From positions 1-51,043 of the forward strand of contig NZ_NKHL01000086.1 in NCBI RefSeq assembly GCF_002934685.1: a stretch of 51,043 nt of DNA. Reading direction: 5' to 3'. Below are positions 19,501 to 28,803 of the stretch, piece by piece. The stretch is from Pseudomonas bohemica. Its GTDB lineage: Bacteria > Pseudomonadota > Gammaproteobacteria > Pseudomonadales > Pseudomonadaceae. The notes beneath the pieces are model-generated. The model was not told where the DNA came from. It worked only from the letters and a program-made list of their open reading frames with translations, and made no database searches. Within the stretch, counting starts at the first letter, position 1; each line of letters starts with the position of its first letter. A program made the position numbers and the translations under genes.

Positions 19501-19944
19501 ATGCCCACCGAAGAAAAGCAAAACAACACCCAAACGATCAGTGGTTTCGAACCCTATGCTGACAAGAAGGGTGAGGAATACATGGGCAAGCCCATGCGCG
19601 AACACTTCACCAAGATCCTGCACAAGTGGAAGCAGGACCTGATGCGTGAGGTCGACCGCACGGTTGATCACATGAAGGACGAAGCGGCCAACTTTCCTGA
19701 CCCTGCCGACCGTGCAAGTCAGGAAGAAGAGTTCGCTCTGGAGCTGCGTGCTCGTGACCGTGAGCGCAAATTGATCAAAAAGATCGACAAGACGCTGCAA
19801 CTGATCGAAGACGAAGAGTATGGCTGGTGCGAATCCTGCGGCGTCGAGATCGGCTTGCGCCGTCTGGAAGCCCGTCCGACCGCCGACATGTGCGTCGACT
19901 GCAAGACCCTGGCTGAGATCAAGGAAAAACAGGTCGGTAAATGA
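19501..19944 (+). CDS. dksA: RNA polymerase-binding transcription factor DksA
   Basis: A 147-residue DksA. The coiled coil with its tip acidic motif (DPADRAS, D67 and D70) enters the RNA polymerase secondary channel. The zinc finger is complete: C110, C113, C131, C134. With ppGpp it represses rRNA promoters and activates biosynthetic promoters in starvation. I chose the ATG at 19501; a frame open from 19483 adds six residues. Followed by a strong terminator, and by gluQ as in other gammaproteobacteria. Confidence 0.97.
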   Translation: MPTEEKQNNTQTISGFEPYADKKGEEYMGKPMREHFTKILHKWKQDLMREVDRTVDHMKDEAANFPDPADRASQEEEFALELRARDRERKLIKKIDKTLQLIEDEEYGWCESCGVEIGLRRLEARPTADMCVDCKTLAEIKEKQVGK

Positions 19945-19964
19945 TCTGTGCTTCGACTACGACC

Positions 19965-19995
19965 AAAGACGCTTCGGCGTCTTTTGTCGTTTTTG
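19965..19995 (+). terminator. Rho-independent terminator of dksA
   Basis: Eight-bp stem AAAGACGC (19965-19972) and GCGTCTTT (19977-19984) with a TTCG loop, followed by T-rich sequence. Confidence 0.92.
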
Positions 19996-20009
19996 GGCGC
20001 TGATTAACC

Positions 20010-20103
20010 TGCAGGAGTGAACTTGCTTGCGATTGGGCCTTTATAAGCGGCTACCTGTCCGTCGCCTGGCAACATCACATCGCGGGCAAGCACGCTCCTA
20101 CAG
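20010..20103. repeat. REPIN (inverted REP pair), diverged left arm
   Basis: Left arm GCAGGAGTGAACTTGCTTGCGATT and right arm ATCGCGGGCAAGCACGCTCCTACA form an imperfect inverted pair about 95 bp long, between the dksA terminator and gluQ. The right arm matches the family seen six more times in this window; the left arm has several changes. Confidence 0.75.
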
Positions 20104-20159
20104 GGATTGAGGCGTCTTCCGGTTTTTCGTACATTCGATTTCCAGTACCATCAGCGCCC

Positions 20160-21047
20160 ATGAAATCCCCTTCTTATATAGGGCGCTTTGCGCCAACCCC
20201 CAGTGGCTACCTGCACTTCGGTTCGCTGGTCGCGGCGCTGGCGTCTTATCTGGATGCGCGCGCGGTCGGCGGAAAATGGCTGATGCGCATGGAAGACCTG
20301 GACCCGCCGCGCGAAGAACCTGGCGCTCAAGCAGCCATCCTCAAAACCCTGGAAACGTATGGTTTCGAGTGGGATGGTGAGTTGATCAAACAAAGCGGCC
20401 GGCACGACGCCTATCAAGACATCATCAATCGCTGGTTCAACTACGGGCTGGCCTATGCCTGCACCTGTTCGCGCAAGCAGCTGGAAGATTTCCAGGGCAT
20501 CTATCCAGGTTTCTGTCGCAACGCCGGGCACTTGCCCGAGAACGCCGCCATCCGCATTCGAGTGCCGGAACTCGAATACCGCTTCGAAGATCGGGTTCAG
20601 GGTGAATTTCGTCAACATCTGGGCCGCGACGTCGGCGACTTCGTGATTCGACGCCGCGACGGCTTGTACGCCTATCAACTGGCAGTAGCGCTAGATGATG
20701 GCTGGCAGGGTGTGACCGACATCGTGCGCGGCGCCGACCTGCTGGATTCCACGCCGCGCCAACTCTATCTGCAAGAGTTGCTTGGCCTGCCGCAACCGCG
20801 TTACCTGCATGTCCCGCTGATCACGCAACCCGACGGGCACAAACTGGGCAAATCCTATCGTTCCCCGCCGCTGCCCACCGATCAGGCCACGCCGCTGCTG
20901 CTTCGAGCGTTGCGCGCCCTGGGGCAACCGGTGCCAAACGAGCTGTCGTTCGCTACCCCGCGCGAAGTGTTGGACTGGGGAATTGCGCACTGGAACGCTG
21001 ATTTGATTCCACGGGTCGCCAGTATCGAAGAAGCTCGAATAGACTGA
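20160..21047 (+). CDS. gluQ: Glutamyl-Q tRNA(Asp) synthetase
   Basis: A 295-residue paralogue of the GluRS catalytic domain without the anticodon-binding domain. It attaches glutamate to queuosine-34 of tRNA-Asp. The class I signature RFAPTPSGYLHFGSL (HIGH equivalent) is at the N terminus. A zinc site is visible (ACTCSRKQ, then a cysteine in GFCRN), and KLGKS takes the place of KMSKS. Length fits the family. The position right after dksA is conserved. Confidence 0.95.
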   Translation: MKSPSYIGRFAPTPSGYLHFGSLVAALASYLDARAVGGKWLMRMEDLDPPREEPGAQAAILKTLETYGFEWDGELIKQSGRHDAYQDIINRWFNYGLAYACTCSRKQLEDFQGIYPGFCRNAGHLPENAAIRIRVPELEYRFEDRVQGEFRQHLGRDVGDFVIRRRDGLYAYQLAVALDDGWQGVTDIVRGADLLDSTPRQLYLQELLGLPQPRYLHVPLITQPDGHKLGKSYRSPPLPTDQATPLLLRALRALGQPVPNELSFATPREVLDWGIAHWNADLIPRVASIEEARID

Positions 21048-21172
21048 GCCAGAGCGGTCGCCGCAAATCGCAGCACAAAGGTGGCAGAAACGTCGCTTGC
21101 AGCCTGATCACCATCCGTTACCATGCCGCTCCTTCGGGCTCACGTCCTGTCGCACTCAATCCAGGAGGCCAA

Positions 21173-21349
21173 ATGTACATTTATCGATTGGTCCTGCTAC
21201 TGGTGGTTGGTATCTACCTCTTCTCCCCGGCCATCATGGACTGGTGGATCGACGCGACAGGCGCCTGGTACCGGCCTTACATGCTGTGGCTGATCCTGAT
21301 CGTGGTGACATTCATTCTGCAGAGCCAACGAGATGCCGATGAGCTTTAG
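21173..21349 (+). CDS. cbrX: Small membrane protein CbrX, upstream of and overlapping cbrA
   Basis: A 58-residue protein with two hydrophobic stretches (LVLLLVVGIYLF, then MLWLILIVVTFIL) joined by a Trp-rich loop (MDWWIDATGAWYRP). It has a very good ribosome site (AGGAGG). Its stop lies 16 bp inside cbrA, so cbrA translation is probably coupled to it. It matches the small ORF called cbrX in P. putida, reported as co-expressed with cbrA. No enzymatic motif; a role in expressing or assembling CbrA is inference. Confidence 0.88.
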   Translation: MYIYRLVLLLVVGIYLFSPAIMDWWIDATGAWYRPYMLWLILIVVTFILQSQRDADEL

Positions 21350-24287
21350 CCTGACCCAGATGATTCTGGTCAGCGCCGCCTACCTGCTGGTGCTGTTCAG
21401 TGTCGCCTGGATCAGCGAGCGCGGCCTGATCCCGCGCTGGATCATCCGCCACCCGCTGACCTACACCCTGTCGCTGGGTGTGTATGCCAGCGCCTGGGCG
21501 TTCTACGGCACCGTGGGCCTGGCGTACGAGTATGGTTACGGTTTTCTGTCCAGTTATCTGGGGGTGTCTGGTGCGTTTCTGCTGGCGCCGGTGCTGCTTT
21601 ATCCGATCCTGAAGATCACTCGCACTTATCAGCTTTCGTCGCTGGCGGACTTGTTCGCCTTCCGCTTTCGCAGCACATGGGCCGGGGCACTGACGACGAT
21701 CTTCATGCTGATTGGCGTTCTGCCGCTGCTGGCCCTGCAAATACAGGCCGTGGCGGATTCCATCGGCATTCTCACCCGCGAACCGGTGCGCAACTATGTC
21801 GCTCTGGCCTTCTGCATCCTGATCATTCTGTTCACCATTTTCTTTGGCTCGCGCCACATCGCCACCCGGGAAAAACACGAAGGGCTGGTGTTCGCCATCG
21901 CTTTCGAGTCATTGATCAAGCTGATTGCCATCGGTGGCATCGGGATTTATGCGCTGTACGGCGTCTTCGATGGCCCGCAAAGCCTCGAACAATGGCTGCT
22001 GCAGAATCAAAGCGCTCTGGCGGCCTTGCACACCCCGCTGCAGGAAGGCCCGTGGCGCACACTGCTGCTGGTGTTTTTCGCCTCGGCGATCGTGATGCCT
22101 CACATGTATCACATGACCTTCACAGAAAACCTCAATCCGCGCTCGCTGGTCAGTGCCAGCTGGGGGTTGCCGCTGTTTCTGCTGCTGATGAGCCTGGCGG
22201 TGCCGTTGGTACTGTGGGCCGGGTTGAAGCTGGGGGCGACTACCAGCCCCGAATACTTCACCCTCGGCATCGGGATCGCCGCGCACAACAAGTCGCTGGC
22301 CCTGCTGGCTTACGTCGGCGGTCTGTCGGCCGCCAGCGGGCTGATCATCGTCACCACACTGGCTCTCTCGGGGATGGCGCTCAACCATCTGGTCCTGCCG
22401 CTTTACCAGCCGCCCGCGCAAGGCAATATCTATCGCTGGCTGAAGTGGACACGGCGCGGCCTGATCGTCGCCATCATCATGGCGGGTTATGGTTTCTATC
22501 TGCTGCTGGGCGCCAAGCAGAGCCTTGCCAACCTGGGGATCGTCGCTTTCGTCGCGACCTTGCAATTCCTGCCAGGGGTGCTTTCGGTGCTGTACTGGCC
22601 AGCCGCCAACCGCCGCGGGTTCATGACAGGCTTGATCGCCGGGATCGTGGTCTGGATGGTCAGCATGCTGTTCCCGCTGATTGGCAATTTTCAAGGTTTC
22701 TACATTCCGCTGCTCAATATGATTTACGTGCTGGACGACACCAGCTGGCACCTGGCGGCGATCGCATCCCTGGCGGTCAACGTGCTGGTCTTTACCCTGA
22801 TTTCGCTGTTCAGCAACCCCAGCCCTGAAGAAGCCAGCGCCGCCGAAGCCTGTGCCGTGGACAACGTGCGCCGTCCGCAACGTCGGGAGCTGCACGCCGT
22901 CTCCCCTCAAGAGTTCGCCACGCAACTGGCCAAACCGCTGGGGGCCAAAGCCGCGCAGAAAGAAGTCGAGCAGGCATTGCGCGATCTTTATCTGCCTTTT
23001 GACGAGCGTCGGCCTTATGCGCTGCGCCGCCTTCGGGACCGGATCGAGGCCAACCTCTCCGGACTGATGGGGCCAAGCGTTGCCCAGGACATGGTCGAAA
23101 CCTTCCTGCCGTATAAATCCGGCAGTGAGAACTATGTCACCGAAGACATTCACTTCATCGAAAGCCGCCTCGAGGATTACCACTCGCGTCTCACCGGCCT
23201 TGCCGCCGAGCTGGATGCCTTGCGCCGCTACCACCGCCAGACCCTGCAGGAATTGCCGATGGGCGTGTGCTCGCTGGCCAAGGATCAGGAGATCCTGATG
23301 TGGAACAAGGCCATGGAAGAGTTGACCGGCATCGGCGCCCAGCGCGTAGTGGGCTCGCGTCTGGAAACCATCGCCGACCCGTGGCGCCAGTTGCTGCTCG
23401 GGTTCATCAATGTCCCGGACGAACACTTGCACAAACAACGCCTGGGCCTGGACGGGCAGACCCGCTGGCTGAATCTGCACAAGGCGGCGATCGACGAGCC
23501 TCTCGCGCCGGGTAACAGCGGCCTGGTGATTCTGGTTGAGGACCTGACCGACACCCAGATGCTTGAAGATAAATTGGTCCACTCCGAGCGCCTGGCGAGC
23601 ATTGGTCGGCTGGCGGCGGGTGTGGCGCACGAGATCGGCAATCCGATCACGGGTATCGCCTGTCTCGCGCAGAACCTTCGCGAGGAGCGTGAGGAAGACG
23701 GCGAACTGACCGAAATCAGCAGCCAGATCATCGAGCAGACCAAACGCGTTTCGCGCATCGTGCAGTCGCTGATGAGCTTCGCCCACGCTGGCGGCCATCA
23801 GCACGCCGACGAAGCCGTCTGTCTGGCCGAGGTCGCTCAGGATGCCATTGGCCTGCTCGCCCTCAATCGGCGCAATTTCGAAGTGCAATTCTATAACCTG
23901 TGCAACCCGAACCACTGGGTCGATGGCGATCCACAACGGTTGGCTCAGGTGCTGATCAATCTGCTCTCCAACGCCCGGGATGCCTCGCCTGCGGGCAGTG
24001 CGGTACGGGTCAAGAGTGAGGCGTCCGAACATACGGTCGATTTGATCGTCGAAGACGAAGGCACTGGAATTCCCAAAGCAATCATGGACCGCTTGTTCGA
24101 ACCGTTCTTCACCACCAAGGATCCGGGGGAAGGGACAGGACTGGGGCTCGCACTGGTCTATTCCATCGTTGAAGAGCATTATGGACAAATCACCATCGAC
24201 AGCCCGGCTGATGCCGAGCAACAGCGCGGAACCCGTATTCGGGTGACCTTACCGCGACATGTCGAAGCGACGTCCGCCGTGAACTGA
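21333..24287 (+). CDS. cbrA: Sensor histidine kinase CbrA with sodium-solute symporter domain
   Basis: A 984-residue hybrid of transporter and kinase. Residues about 1-500 are an SLC5-type permease with roughly 13 membrane helices. A linker (STAC-type) and a PAS domain follow ([19 protein letters not shown]). The HisKA domain has phospho-acceptor H766 ([12 protein letters not shown]), and the HATPase has N box [18 protein letters not shown] and [17 protein letters not shown]. CbrA senses carbon/nitrogen balance and histidine uptake and signals to CbrB. Two in-frame ATGs (21333, 21339) are possible, both inside cbrX. Confidence 0.97.
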   Translation: MPMSFSLTQMILVSAAYLLVLFSVAWISERGLIPRWIIRHPLTYTLSLGVYASAWAFYGTVGLAYEYGYGFLSSYLGVSGAFLLAPVLLYPILKITRTYQLSSLADLFAFRFRSTWAGALTTIFMLIGVLPLLALQIQAVADSIGILTREPVRNYVALAFCILIILFTIFFGSRHIATREKHEGLVFAIAFESLIKLIAIGGIGIYALYGVFDGPQSLEQWLLQNQSALAALHTPLQEGPWRTLLLVFFASAIVMPHMYHMTFTENLNPRSLVSASWGLPLFLLLMSLAVPLVLWAGLKLGATTSPEYFTLGIGIAAHNKSLALLAYVGGLSAASGLIIVTTLALSGMALNHLVLPLYQPPAQGNIYRWLKWTRRGLIVAIIMAGYGFYLLLGAKQSLANLGIVAFVATLQFLPGVLSVLYWPAANRRGFMTGLIAGIVVWMVSMLFPLIGNFQGFYIPLLNMIYVLDDTSWHLAAIASLAVNVLVFTLISLFSNPSPEEASAAEACAVDNVRRPQRRELHAVSPQEFATQLAKPLGAKAAQKEVEQALRDLYLPFDERRPYALRRLRDRIEANLSGLMGPSVAQDMVETFLPYKSGSENYVTEDIHFIESRLEDYHSRLTGLAAELDALRRYHRQTLQELPMGVCSLAKDQEILMWNKAMEELTGIGAQRVVGSRLETIADPWRQLLLGFINVPDEHLHKQRLGLDGQTRWLNLHKAAIDEPLAPGNSGLVILVEDLTDTQMLEDKLVHSERLASIGRLAAGVAHEIGNPITGIACLAQNLREEREEDGELTEISSQIIEQTKRVSRIVQSLMSFAHAGGHQHADEAVCLAEVAQDAIGLLALNRRNFEVQFYNLCNPNHWVDGDPQRLAQVLINLLSNARDASPAGSAVRVKSEASEHTVDLIVEDEGTGIPKAIMDRLFEPFFTTKDPGEGTGLGLALVYSIVEEHYGQITIDSPADAEQQRGTRIRVTLPRHVEATSAVN

Positions 24288-24309
24288 GACCGTCGAGGGT
24301 ACCGAATCA

Positions 24310-25749
24310 ATGCCGCACATTTTGATCGTCGAAGACGAAACCATTATCCGCTCTGCCTTGCGTCGTTTGCTGGAACGCAATCAGTACCAAGTCAGTGAAG
24401 CCGGATCCGTGCAGGAAGCTCAGGAACGTTTCAGCATCCCCTCGTTCGACCTGATCGTCAGCGACTTGCGCCTGCCCGGCGCGCCAGGCACCGAGCTGAT
24501 CAAGCTCGGCCAGGGCAAACCCGTGCTGATCATGACCAGTTACGCCAGTCTGCGCTCGGCCGTGGATTCAATGAAGTTGGGTGCGGTGGATTACATCGCC
24601 AAGCCTTTTGACCACGACGAGATGCTGCAGGCGGTGGCGCGCATCCTGCGTGACCGGCAGACGGTGCAGAGCATCCAGGCCGAACGCGCGGCTACTGCCG
24701 GCAAGGCTCCGGTCTCTGACAAGGCGATCCCCGACAACAGCAACGGCGAGATCGGGATCATCGGGGCTTGCCCGCCCATGCAGGATCTCTACAGCAAGAT
24801 TCGCAAGGTCGCGCCGACCGATTCCAACGTGCTGATTCAGGGCGAGTCCGGCACGGGTAAAGAATTGGTCGCCCGAGCCCTGCATAACCTTTCACGTCGC
24901 GCCAAGGCACCGATGATTTCGGTCAACTGCGCGGCGATCCCTGAAACGCTGATCGAATCCGAGCTGTTCGGTCATGAGAAAGGCGCATTCACGGGCGCCA
25001 GCGCCGGTCGTGCTGGCCTGGTGGAAGCGGCCGATGGTGGCACGCTGTTTCTCGATGAGATCGGCGAACTGCCGCTCGAGGCCCAGGCGCGCCTGTTGCG
25101 TGTTCTGCAGGAAGGCGAGATTCGCCGGGTTGGTTCGGTACAGTCGCAAAAGGTCGATGTACGTCTGATCGCCGCTACCCACCGGGACCTCAAGAGCCTG
25201 GCCAAGGTCGGTCAATTCCGTGAAGACCTTTATTACCGTCTGCACGTGATTGCTCTCAAGCTGCCAGCCCTGCGTGAACGTGGCGCGGACGTCAACGAAA
25301 TCGCCAACGCGTTTCTGGCCCGCCAGAGCGCGAAGGCCGGACGCAATGACCTGCGTTTCGGTCCCGACGCCGAGCAAGCGATTCGTCACTACTCCTGGCC
25401 CGGTAACGTGCGCGAACTCGAAAACGCAGTCGAGCGGGCCGTCATCCTGTGCGAAAGCCCGGACATCTCGGCGGATCTGCTGGGTATCGATATCGAGCTC
25501 AGCGATCTTGATGTCGAGGAGTTCATCGGCCTTGCACCCCAGCAGGCTGGCTCCAGCTCTACGGCTCACGAGCCGACTGAGGATTTGTCTCTGGAAGACT
25601 ATTTCCAGCATTTCGTTCTCGAGCATCAGGACCACATGACCGAGACGGAACTGGCACGCAAGCTCGGCGTCAGCCGCAAATGCCTGTGGGAACGCCGTCA
25701 GCGCCTGGGCATCCCGCGGCGCAAGACCGGTGTGGCGAGCGAAACCTGA
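24310..25749 (+). CDS. cbrB: Sigma-54-dependent response regulator CbrB
   Basis: A 479-residue NtrC-family regulator. Receiver domain with phospho-acceptor D52 (VSDLRLP) and conserved K98 (AKPF). AAA+ domain with Walker A GESGTGKE (178-185), the sigma-54 contact loop GAFTGA (225-230) and Walker B ([11 protein letters not shown]). C-terminal Fis-type helix-turn-helix ([22 protein letters not shown]). It activates crcZ just downstream and genes for amino-acid use. It follows cbrA by 22 bp. Confidence 0.97.
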   Translation: MPHILIVEDETIIRSALRRLLERNQYQVSEAGSVQEAQERFSIPSFDLIVSDLRLPGAPGTELIKLGQGKPVLIMTSYASLRSAVDSMKLGAVDYIAKPFDHDEMLQAVARILRDRQTVQSIQAERAATAGKAPVSDKAIPDNSNGEIGIIGACPPMQDLYSKIRKVAPTDSNVLIQGESGTGKELVARALHNLSRRAKAPMISVNCAAIPETLIESELFGHEKGAFTGASAGRAGLVEAADGGTLFLDEIGELPLEAQARLLRVLQEGEIRRVGSVQSQKVDVRLIAATHRDLKSLAKVGQFREDLYYRLHVIALKLPALRERGADVNEIANAFLARQSAKAGRNDLRFGPDAEQAIRHYSWPGNVRELENAVERAVILCESPDISADLLGIDIELSDLDVEEFIGLAPQQAGSSSTAHEPTEDLSLEDYFQHFVLEHQDHMTETELARKLGVSRKCLWERRQRLGIPRRKTGVASET

Positions 25750-25816
25750 GTCACGCCGTTCACAAAGCAAGCCTTGCGGGGCTCTGGCACGCGCATTACA
25801 GGACTTGTGAAAAAAC

Positions 25817-25842
25817 TGTTACCACATCAGCGACACGTAACA
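25817..25842. promoter_or_regulatory. CbrB-type binding palindrome upstream of crcZ
   Basis: TGTTAC-N14-GTAACA, an exact palindrome in both half-sites, centred about 120 bp upstream of the sigma-54 promoter of crcZ. It agrees with the consensus I recall for CbrB sites at Pseudomonas crcZ promoters. An extra half-site GGTAAC lies at 25858-25863. Confidence 0.82.
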
Positions 25843-25879
25843 AAAGCCGGGGCGTACGGTAACGCAGCCCCGGCTTTTT
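25842..25879 (+). terminator. Rho-independent terminator of cbrB
   Basis: A 12-bp perfect stem AAAAGCCGGGGC (25842-25853) and GCCCCGGCTTTT (25867-25878), 13-nt loop, T-run. It begins at the last base of the CbrB palindrome, and its loop contains a further GGTAAC half-site. Confidence 0.93.
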
Positions 25880-25950
25880 CTTACCCGCAAAAAGTAGCGT
25901 CGTTTTGCCACACCCTTGGATTTAAAGGGCTGCAGCGATTTTCGCAAAAG

Positions 25951-25968
25951 TTGGCACGTGTCCTGCTA
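25951..25968 (+). promoter_or_regulatory. Sigma-54 promoter of crcZ
   Basis: TTGGCACGTGTCCTGCTA: GG at -24 (25953-25954) and GC at -12 (25965-25966) with the required 10-bp spacing. Predicted start near 25978. Confidence 0.9.
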
Positions 25969-25977
25969 TCTATATCC

Positions 25978-26345
25978 GTACAAGAACAACAAAAATCAGT
26001 CACCCGCAAAACAACATAACAAGAACAAGACGAATCGACTCACGCATAACAAAAACAACACGGCGGAGGCGCAGCTAACTGATTCTTTTGGAGAGGCGTT
26101 GCATTTGGGACTTGTCCCGCAACCAGGCTGAGAACAACAAAAAACTACCCTAAGGTAGCGCCTGAACTGGTTGGATCGATTGATCACTGCAGCACAGCGA
26201 CCAAAGCAATCCGTTTGCTCTTGACTCCCGATTGGGAGATTTCACAGGCGAAAGCCGTGAATTGGGCGCTCAACAAAAACAAAAAGCCCAACTGACAATA
26301 AAAATAAGAGCACGCACTTTGGGGGAGCTTCGGCTCCCCCAGTAG
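25978..26345 (+). ncRNA. crcZ: CrcZ, sRNA antagonist of Hfq/Crc catabolite repression
   Basis: About 368 nt between cbrB and pcnB, the conserved crcZ position. It carries at least six A-rich AAnAAnAA-type motifs bound by Hfq/Crc, at about 25982-25995, 26008-26030, 26046-26060, 26131-26145, 26271-26285 and 26293-26307. CrcZ is transcribed with sigma-54 and CbrB when poor carbon sources are used; it titrates Hfq and relieves translational repression of catabolic genes. The ends are inferred from the promoter and the 3' hairpin. No coding potential is evident. Confidence 0.93.
26319..26345 (+). terminator. 3' hairpin of crcZ
   Basis: Nine-bp perfect stem TGGGGGAGC (26319-26327) and GCTCCCCCA (26332-26340) with a TTCG loop. 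The T-run is weak (GTAGCTTCTG), so termination may be incomplete and reach pcnB. Confidence 0.8.
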
Positions 26346-26525
26346 CTTCTGAAGCAAAACTCTACGCTCTACCCTCCGGCAACAACCGTTTCAGCCTGTA
26401 ATTCCTGCCTCCAGGCGCCCTTCGCGCAGCGTCCTACACCATCCCTCGACTAAATGCTAGAATCCCCGCCCATCGTGCGGTCATTCTTCGTAAGTGGCCG
26501 AATATTCCTTCAAACAGTGCATCCC

Positions 26526-27923
26526 ATGCTGAAGAAGCTGTTCCAGTCATTCCGTTCTCCTCTGCGTAAACCGCAGCAACACACGCGTACAACGCCTGAA
26601 GTGCTCAGCAGCAGCCAGCATTCGTTGCAGCGCAATCAATTCAGCCGCTACGCGGTAAATATCGTCGAGCGTCTGCAAAATGCAGGCTATCAGGCCTATC
26701 TGGTCGGTGGCTGCGTTCGGGACATGATGCTGGGCATCACCCCAAAGGACTTCGACGTCGCTACCAGCGCCACGCCTGAACAGGTCCGCGCAGAGTTTCG
26801 CAACGCGCGTATTATCGGCCGCCGTTTCAAACTCGTTCACATTCATTTCGGTCGCGAGATCATCGAGGTGGCGACCTTCCGCGCCAATCACCCTCAAGAT
26901 GATGAAGAGGAAGACAGCAACCAGTCTTCGCGCAACGAGAGCGGGCGAATTCTGCGGGACAACGTCTACGGCACTCTGGAAGATGACGCCCAGCGTCGCG
27001 ACTTCACCATCAACGCCCTGTATTACGATCCGGTCACCGAGCGTGTGCTCGACTACGCCAACGGTGTACACGACATCCGCAATCGTTTGATCCGTCTGAT
27101 CGGCGACCCGCAGCAGCGTTATAAAGAGGACCCAGTGCGGATGCTGCGCGCCGTGCGCTTCGCCGCCAAGCTGGATTTCGGTATCGAAAAACACAGCGCC
27201 ACGCCGATTCGTCCACTGGCGCCGATGCTGCGCGACATCCCGTCCGCCCGCCTGTTCGAAGAAGTGCTCAAGCTGTTCCTGTCCGGGTACGCCGAGCCGA
27301 CCTTTGAAATGCTCGTGGATCTGGAGCTGTTCGAGCCGCTGTTCCCGGCAAGCGCCAAGGCCCTGGAATACAACCCGACATACACCCACACGCTGATCAG
27401 CGAGGCCCTGGCCAATACCGATCTGCGCGTTCAGCAGAACAAGCCGGTGACACCGGCGTTCCTGTTTGCCGCGTTGCTATGGCCTGCGCTGCCTGCCCGC
27501 GTGCTGCGCCTGCAAGAGCGCGGCATGCCGCCGATTCCGGCCATGCAGGAAGGCGCCCACGAGCTGATCACCGAGCAGTGCCAGCGCATCGCGATTCCGA
27601 AGCGTTTCACCATGCCGATCCGCGAAATCTGGGACATGCAGGAGCGTCTGCCGCGTCGCTCGGGCAAGCGTGCCGACCTGCTACTGGATAACCCGCGCTT
27701 CCGTGCCGGCTACGATTTCCTGCTGTTGCGTGAGAGCGCTGGTGAGCAAACCGATGGTCTTGGCGACTGGTGGACCGAGTATCAGGATGCCAACGAGGCA
27801 GGTCGTCGCGACATGATTCGCGATCTGGGCAGCAAGTCCGAAACGACCGGCCAAGGCCCGCGCAAGCGTCGTCGCAGCGGCGGTGGCAAGCGCAAGCGTG
27901 CTGGCGCCGACGCTTCGGAATAA
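26526..27923 (+). CDS. pcnB: Poly(A) polymerase I
   Basis: A 465-residue class II nucleotidyltransferase adding poly(A) tails that mark RNAs for decay. The catalytic domain shows LVGGCVRDMMLG and PKDFDVATSATPEQV (Asp pair), then RRDFTINALYYD. The RNA-binding helical region follows, and the C terminus is a basic tail (RKRRRSGGGKRKRAG). I chose the ATG at 26526 (MLKKLFQSF), matching usual Pseudomonas annotations; a frame open from 26454 adds 24 unlikely residues. It follows crcZ and is seven bases before folK. Confidence 0.95.
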   Translation: MLKKLFQSFRSPLRKPQQHTRTTPEVLSSSQHSLQRNQFSRYAVNIVERLQNAGYQAYLVGGCVRDMMLGITPKDFDVATSATPEQVRAEFRNARIIGRRFKLVHIHFGREIIEVATFRANHPQDDEEEDSNQSSRNESGRILRDNVYGTLEDDAQRRDFTINALYYDPVTERVLDYANGVHDIRNRLIRLIGDPQQRYKEDPVRMLRAVRFAAKLDFGIEKHSATPIRPLAPMLRDIPSARLFEEVLKLFLSGYAEPTFEMLVDLELFEPLFPASAKALEYNPTYTHTLISEALANTDLRVQQNKPVTPAFLFAALLWPALPARVLRLQERGMPPIPAMQEGAHELITEQCQRIAIPKRFTMPIREIWDMQERLPRRSGKRADLLLDNPRFRAGYDFLLLRESAGEQTDGLGDWWTEYQDANEAGRRDMIRDLGSKSETTGQGPRKRRRSGGGKRKRAGADASE

Positions 27924-27929
27924 AGCGCA

Positions 27930-28412
27930 ATGACGGAACGTGTCTACATTGGCCTGGGCAGCAACCTGGCCGACCCTGCCGAGCAATTGCGTGAAGCGAT
28001 CAAGGCATTGGTGCAGTTACCGGACACCAGCCTGTCAGGCGTTTCCGCGTTTTATGTCAGCGACTCTCTCTTGCCGGGCCAGCCCCGTTACACCAACGCG
28101 GTCGCTGCGCTGGATACGGCGTTAGAGCCGCTGGCACTGCTGGATGCATTGCAGGGCATCGAGAACGGTCAGGGTCGCGAGCGCCTGGAACGCTGGGGGC
28201 CGCGCACGCTGGATCTGGACATACTGCTGTTCGGCGATCGGCTGATCGACGAACCGCGTCTGAAGGTGCCGCATTACCACATGCACGCCCGCGCCTTCGT
28301 GCTGTACCCGCTGGCTGAGCTGGCGCCGGGCATTACGCTGGCTGACGGGCGCAACCTGGATGACCTGCTTGCCGATTGCCCGTTTGAGGGATTGGAGCGA
28401 CTGCCGCTCTGA
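27930..28412 (+). CDS. folK: HPPK, 2-amino-4-hydroxy-6-hydroxymethyldihydropteridine pyrophosphokinase
   Basis: A 160-residue folate-pathway enzyme transferring pyrophosphate from ATP to 6-hydroxymethyl-7,8-dihydropterin. The N-terminal GLGSNLADP and the signature GPRTLDLDILLFGD with its Mg-binding aspartates are intact. Six bases separate it from pcnB, so they are co-transcribed. Confidence 0.95.
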   Translation: MTERVYIGLGSNLADPAEQLREAIKALVQLPDTSLSGVSAFYVSDSLLPGQPRYTNAVAALDTALEPLALLDALQGIENGQGRERLERWGPRTLDLDILLFGDRLIDEPRLKVPHYHMHARAFVLYPLAELAPGITLADGRNLDDLLADCPFEGLERLPL

Positions 28413-28438
28413 CGCCTGGACCTGACACACGCTATCGA

Positions 28439-28530
28439 CTGTAGGAGCGCGCCTGCCCGCGATTGCAATGGATCTGACGCTGGTTTCGGCCGAGATAGAT
28501 CTTGATCGCGGGCAAGCGCACCCCTACAGA
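28439..28530. repeat. REPIN (inverted REP pair) between folK and panB
   Basis: Left arm CTGTAGGAGCGCGCCTGCCC and right arm GGGCAAGCGCACCCCTACAG are near-perfect inverted copies about 92 bp apart end to end, with a variable middle. Confidence 0.88.
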
Positions 28531-28803
28531 TTTGCGTCGTTTCGTGCAGAGGGGTCAACCTTCGCAATACCTGTCTCCCGCTGCCGCGCCCCTCTCGGTA
28601 ACATCCTTCCCAAACCGGTAACACCCGGAATTGACTTCCCGCCCCCTCCTCACGAAGATAAGCGTCCCGAAGCCGGGCGACCGGCCCATAGGCGCCAGAC
28701 AGGTCTTTTCAAACATCGCGAAACGACGATGTGCCTGGATTTGCAGAATGAATCACGCGTTGCTCGCCGTAGTATTCACAGCGCCTGAATGAGGACTTTT
28801 TTC
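28531..28803. other. Intergenic region before panB, no gene seen
   Basis: Together with the REPIN this makes a 391-bp gap between folK and panB. No convincing coding frame, terminator or promoter. The short in-frame extension of panB at 28789 lacks support. The panB promoter is presumably here. Confidence 0.5.

Noticed and set aside
21909..24221. A 770-codon open frame antisense to cbrA
   Set aside because: Same shadow effect; no ribosome site or recognisable domain, and cbrA is fully supported.
25996..26187. A 63-codon frame antisense inside the CrcZ region
   Set aside because: No ribosome site; the region is explained by the sRNA and its A-rich motifs.
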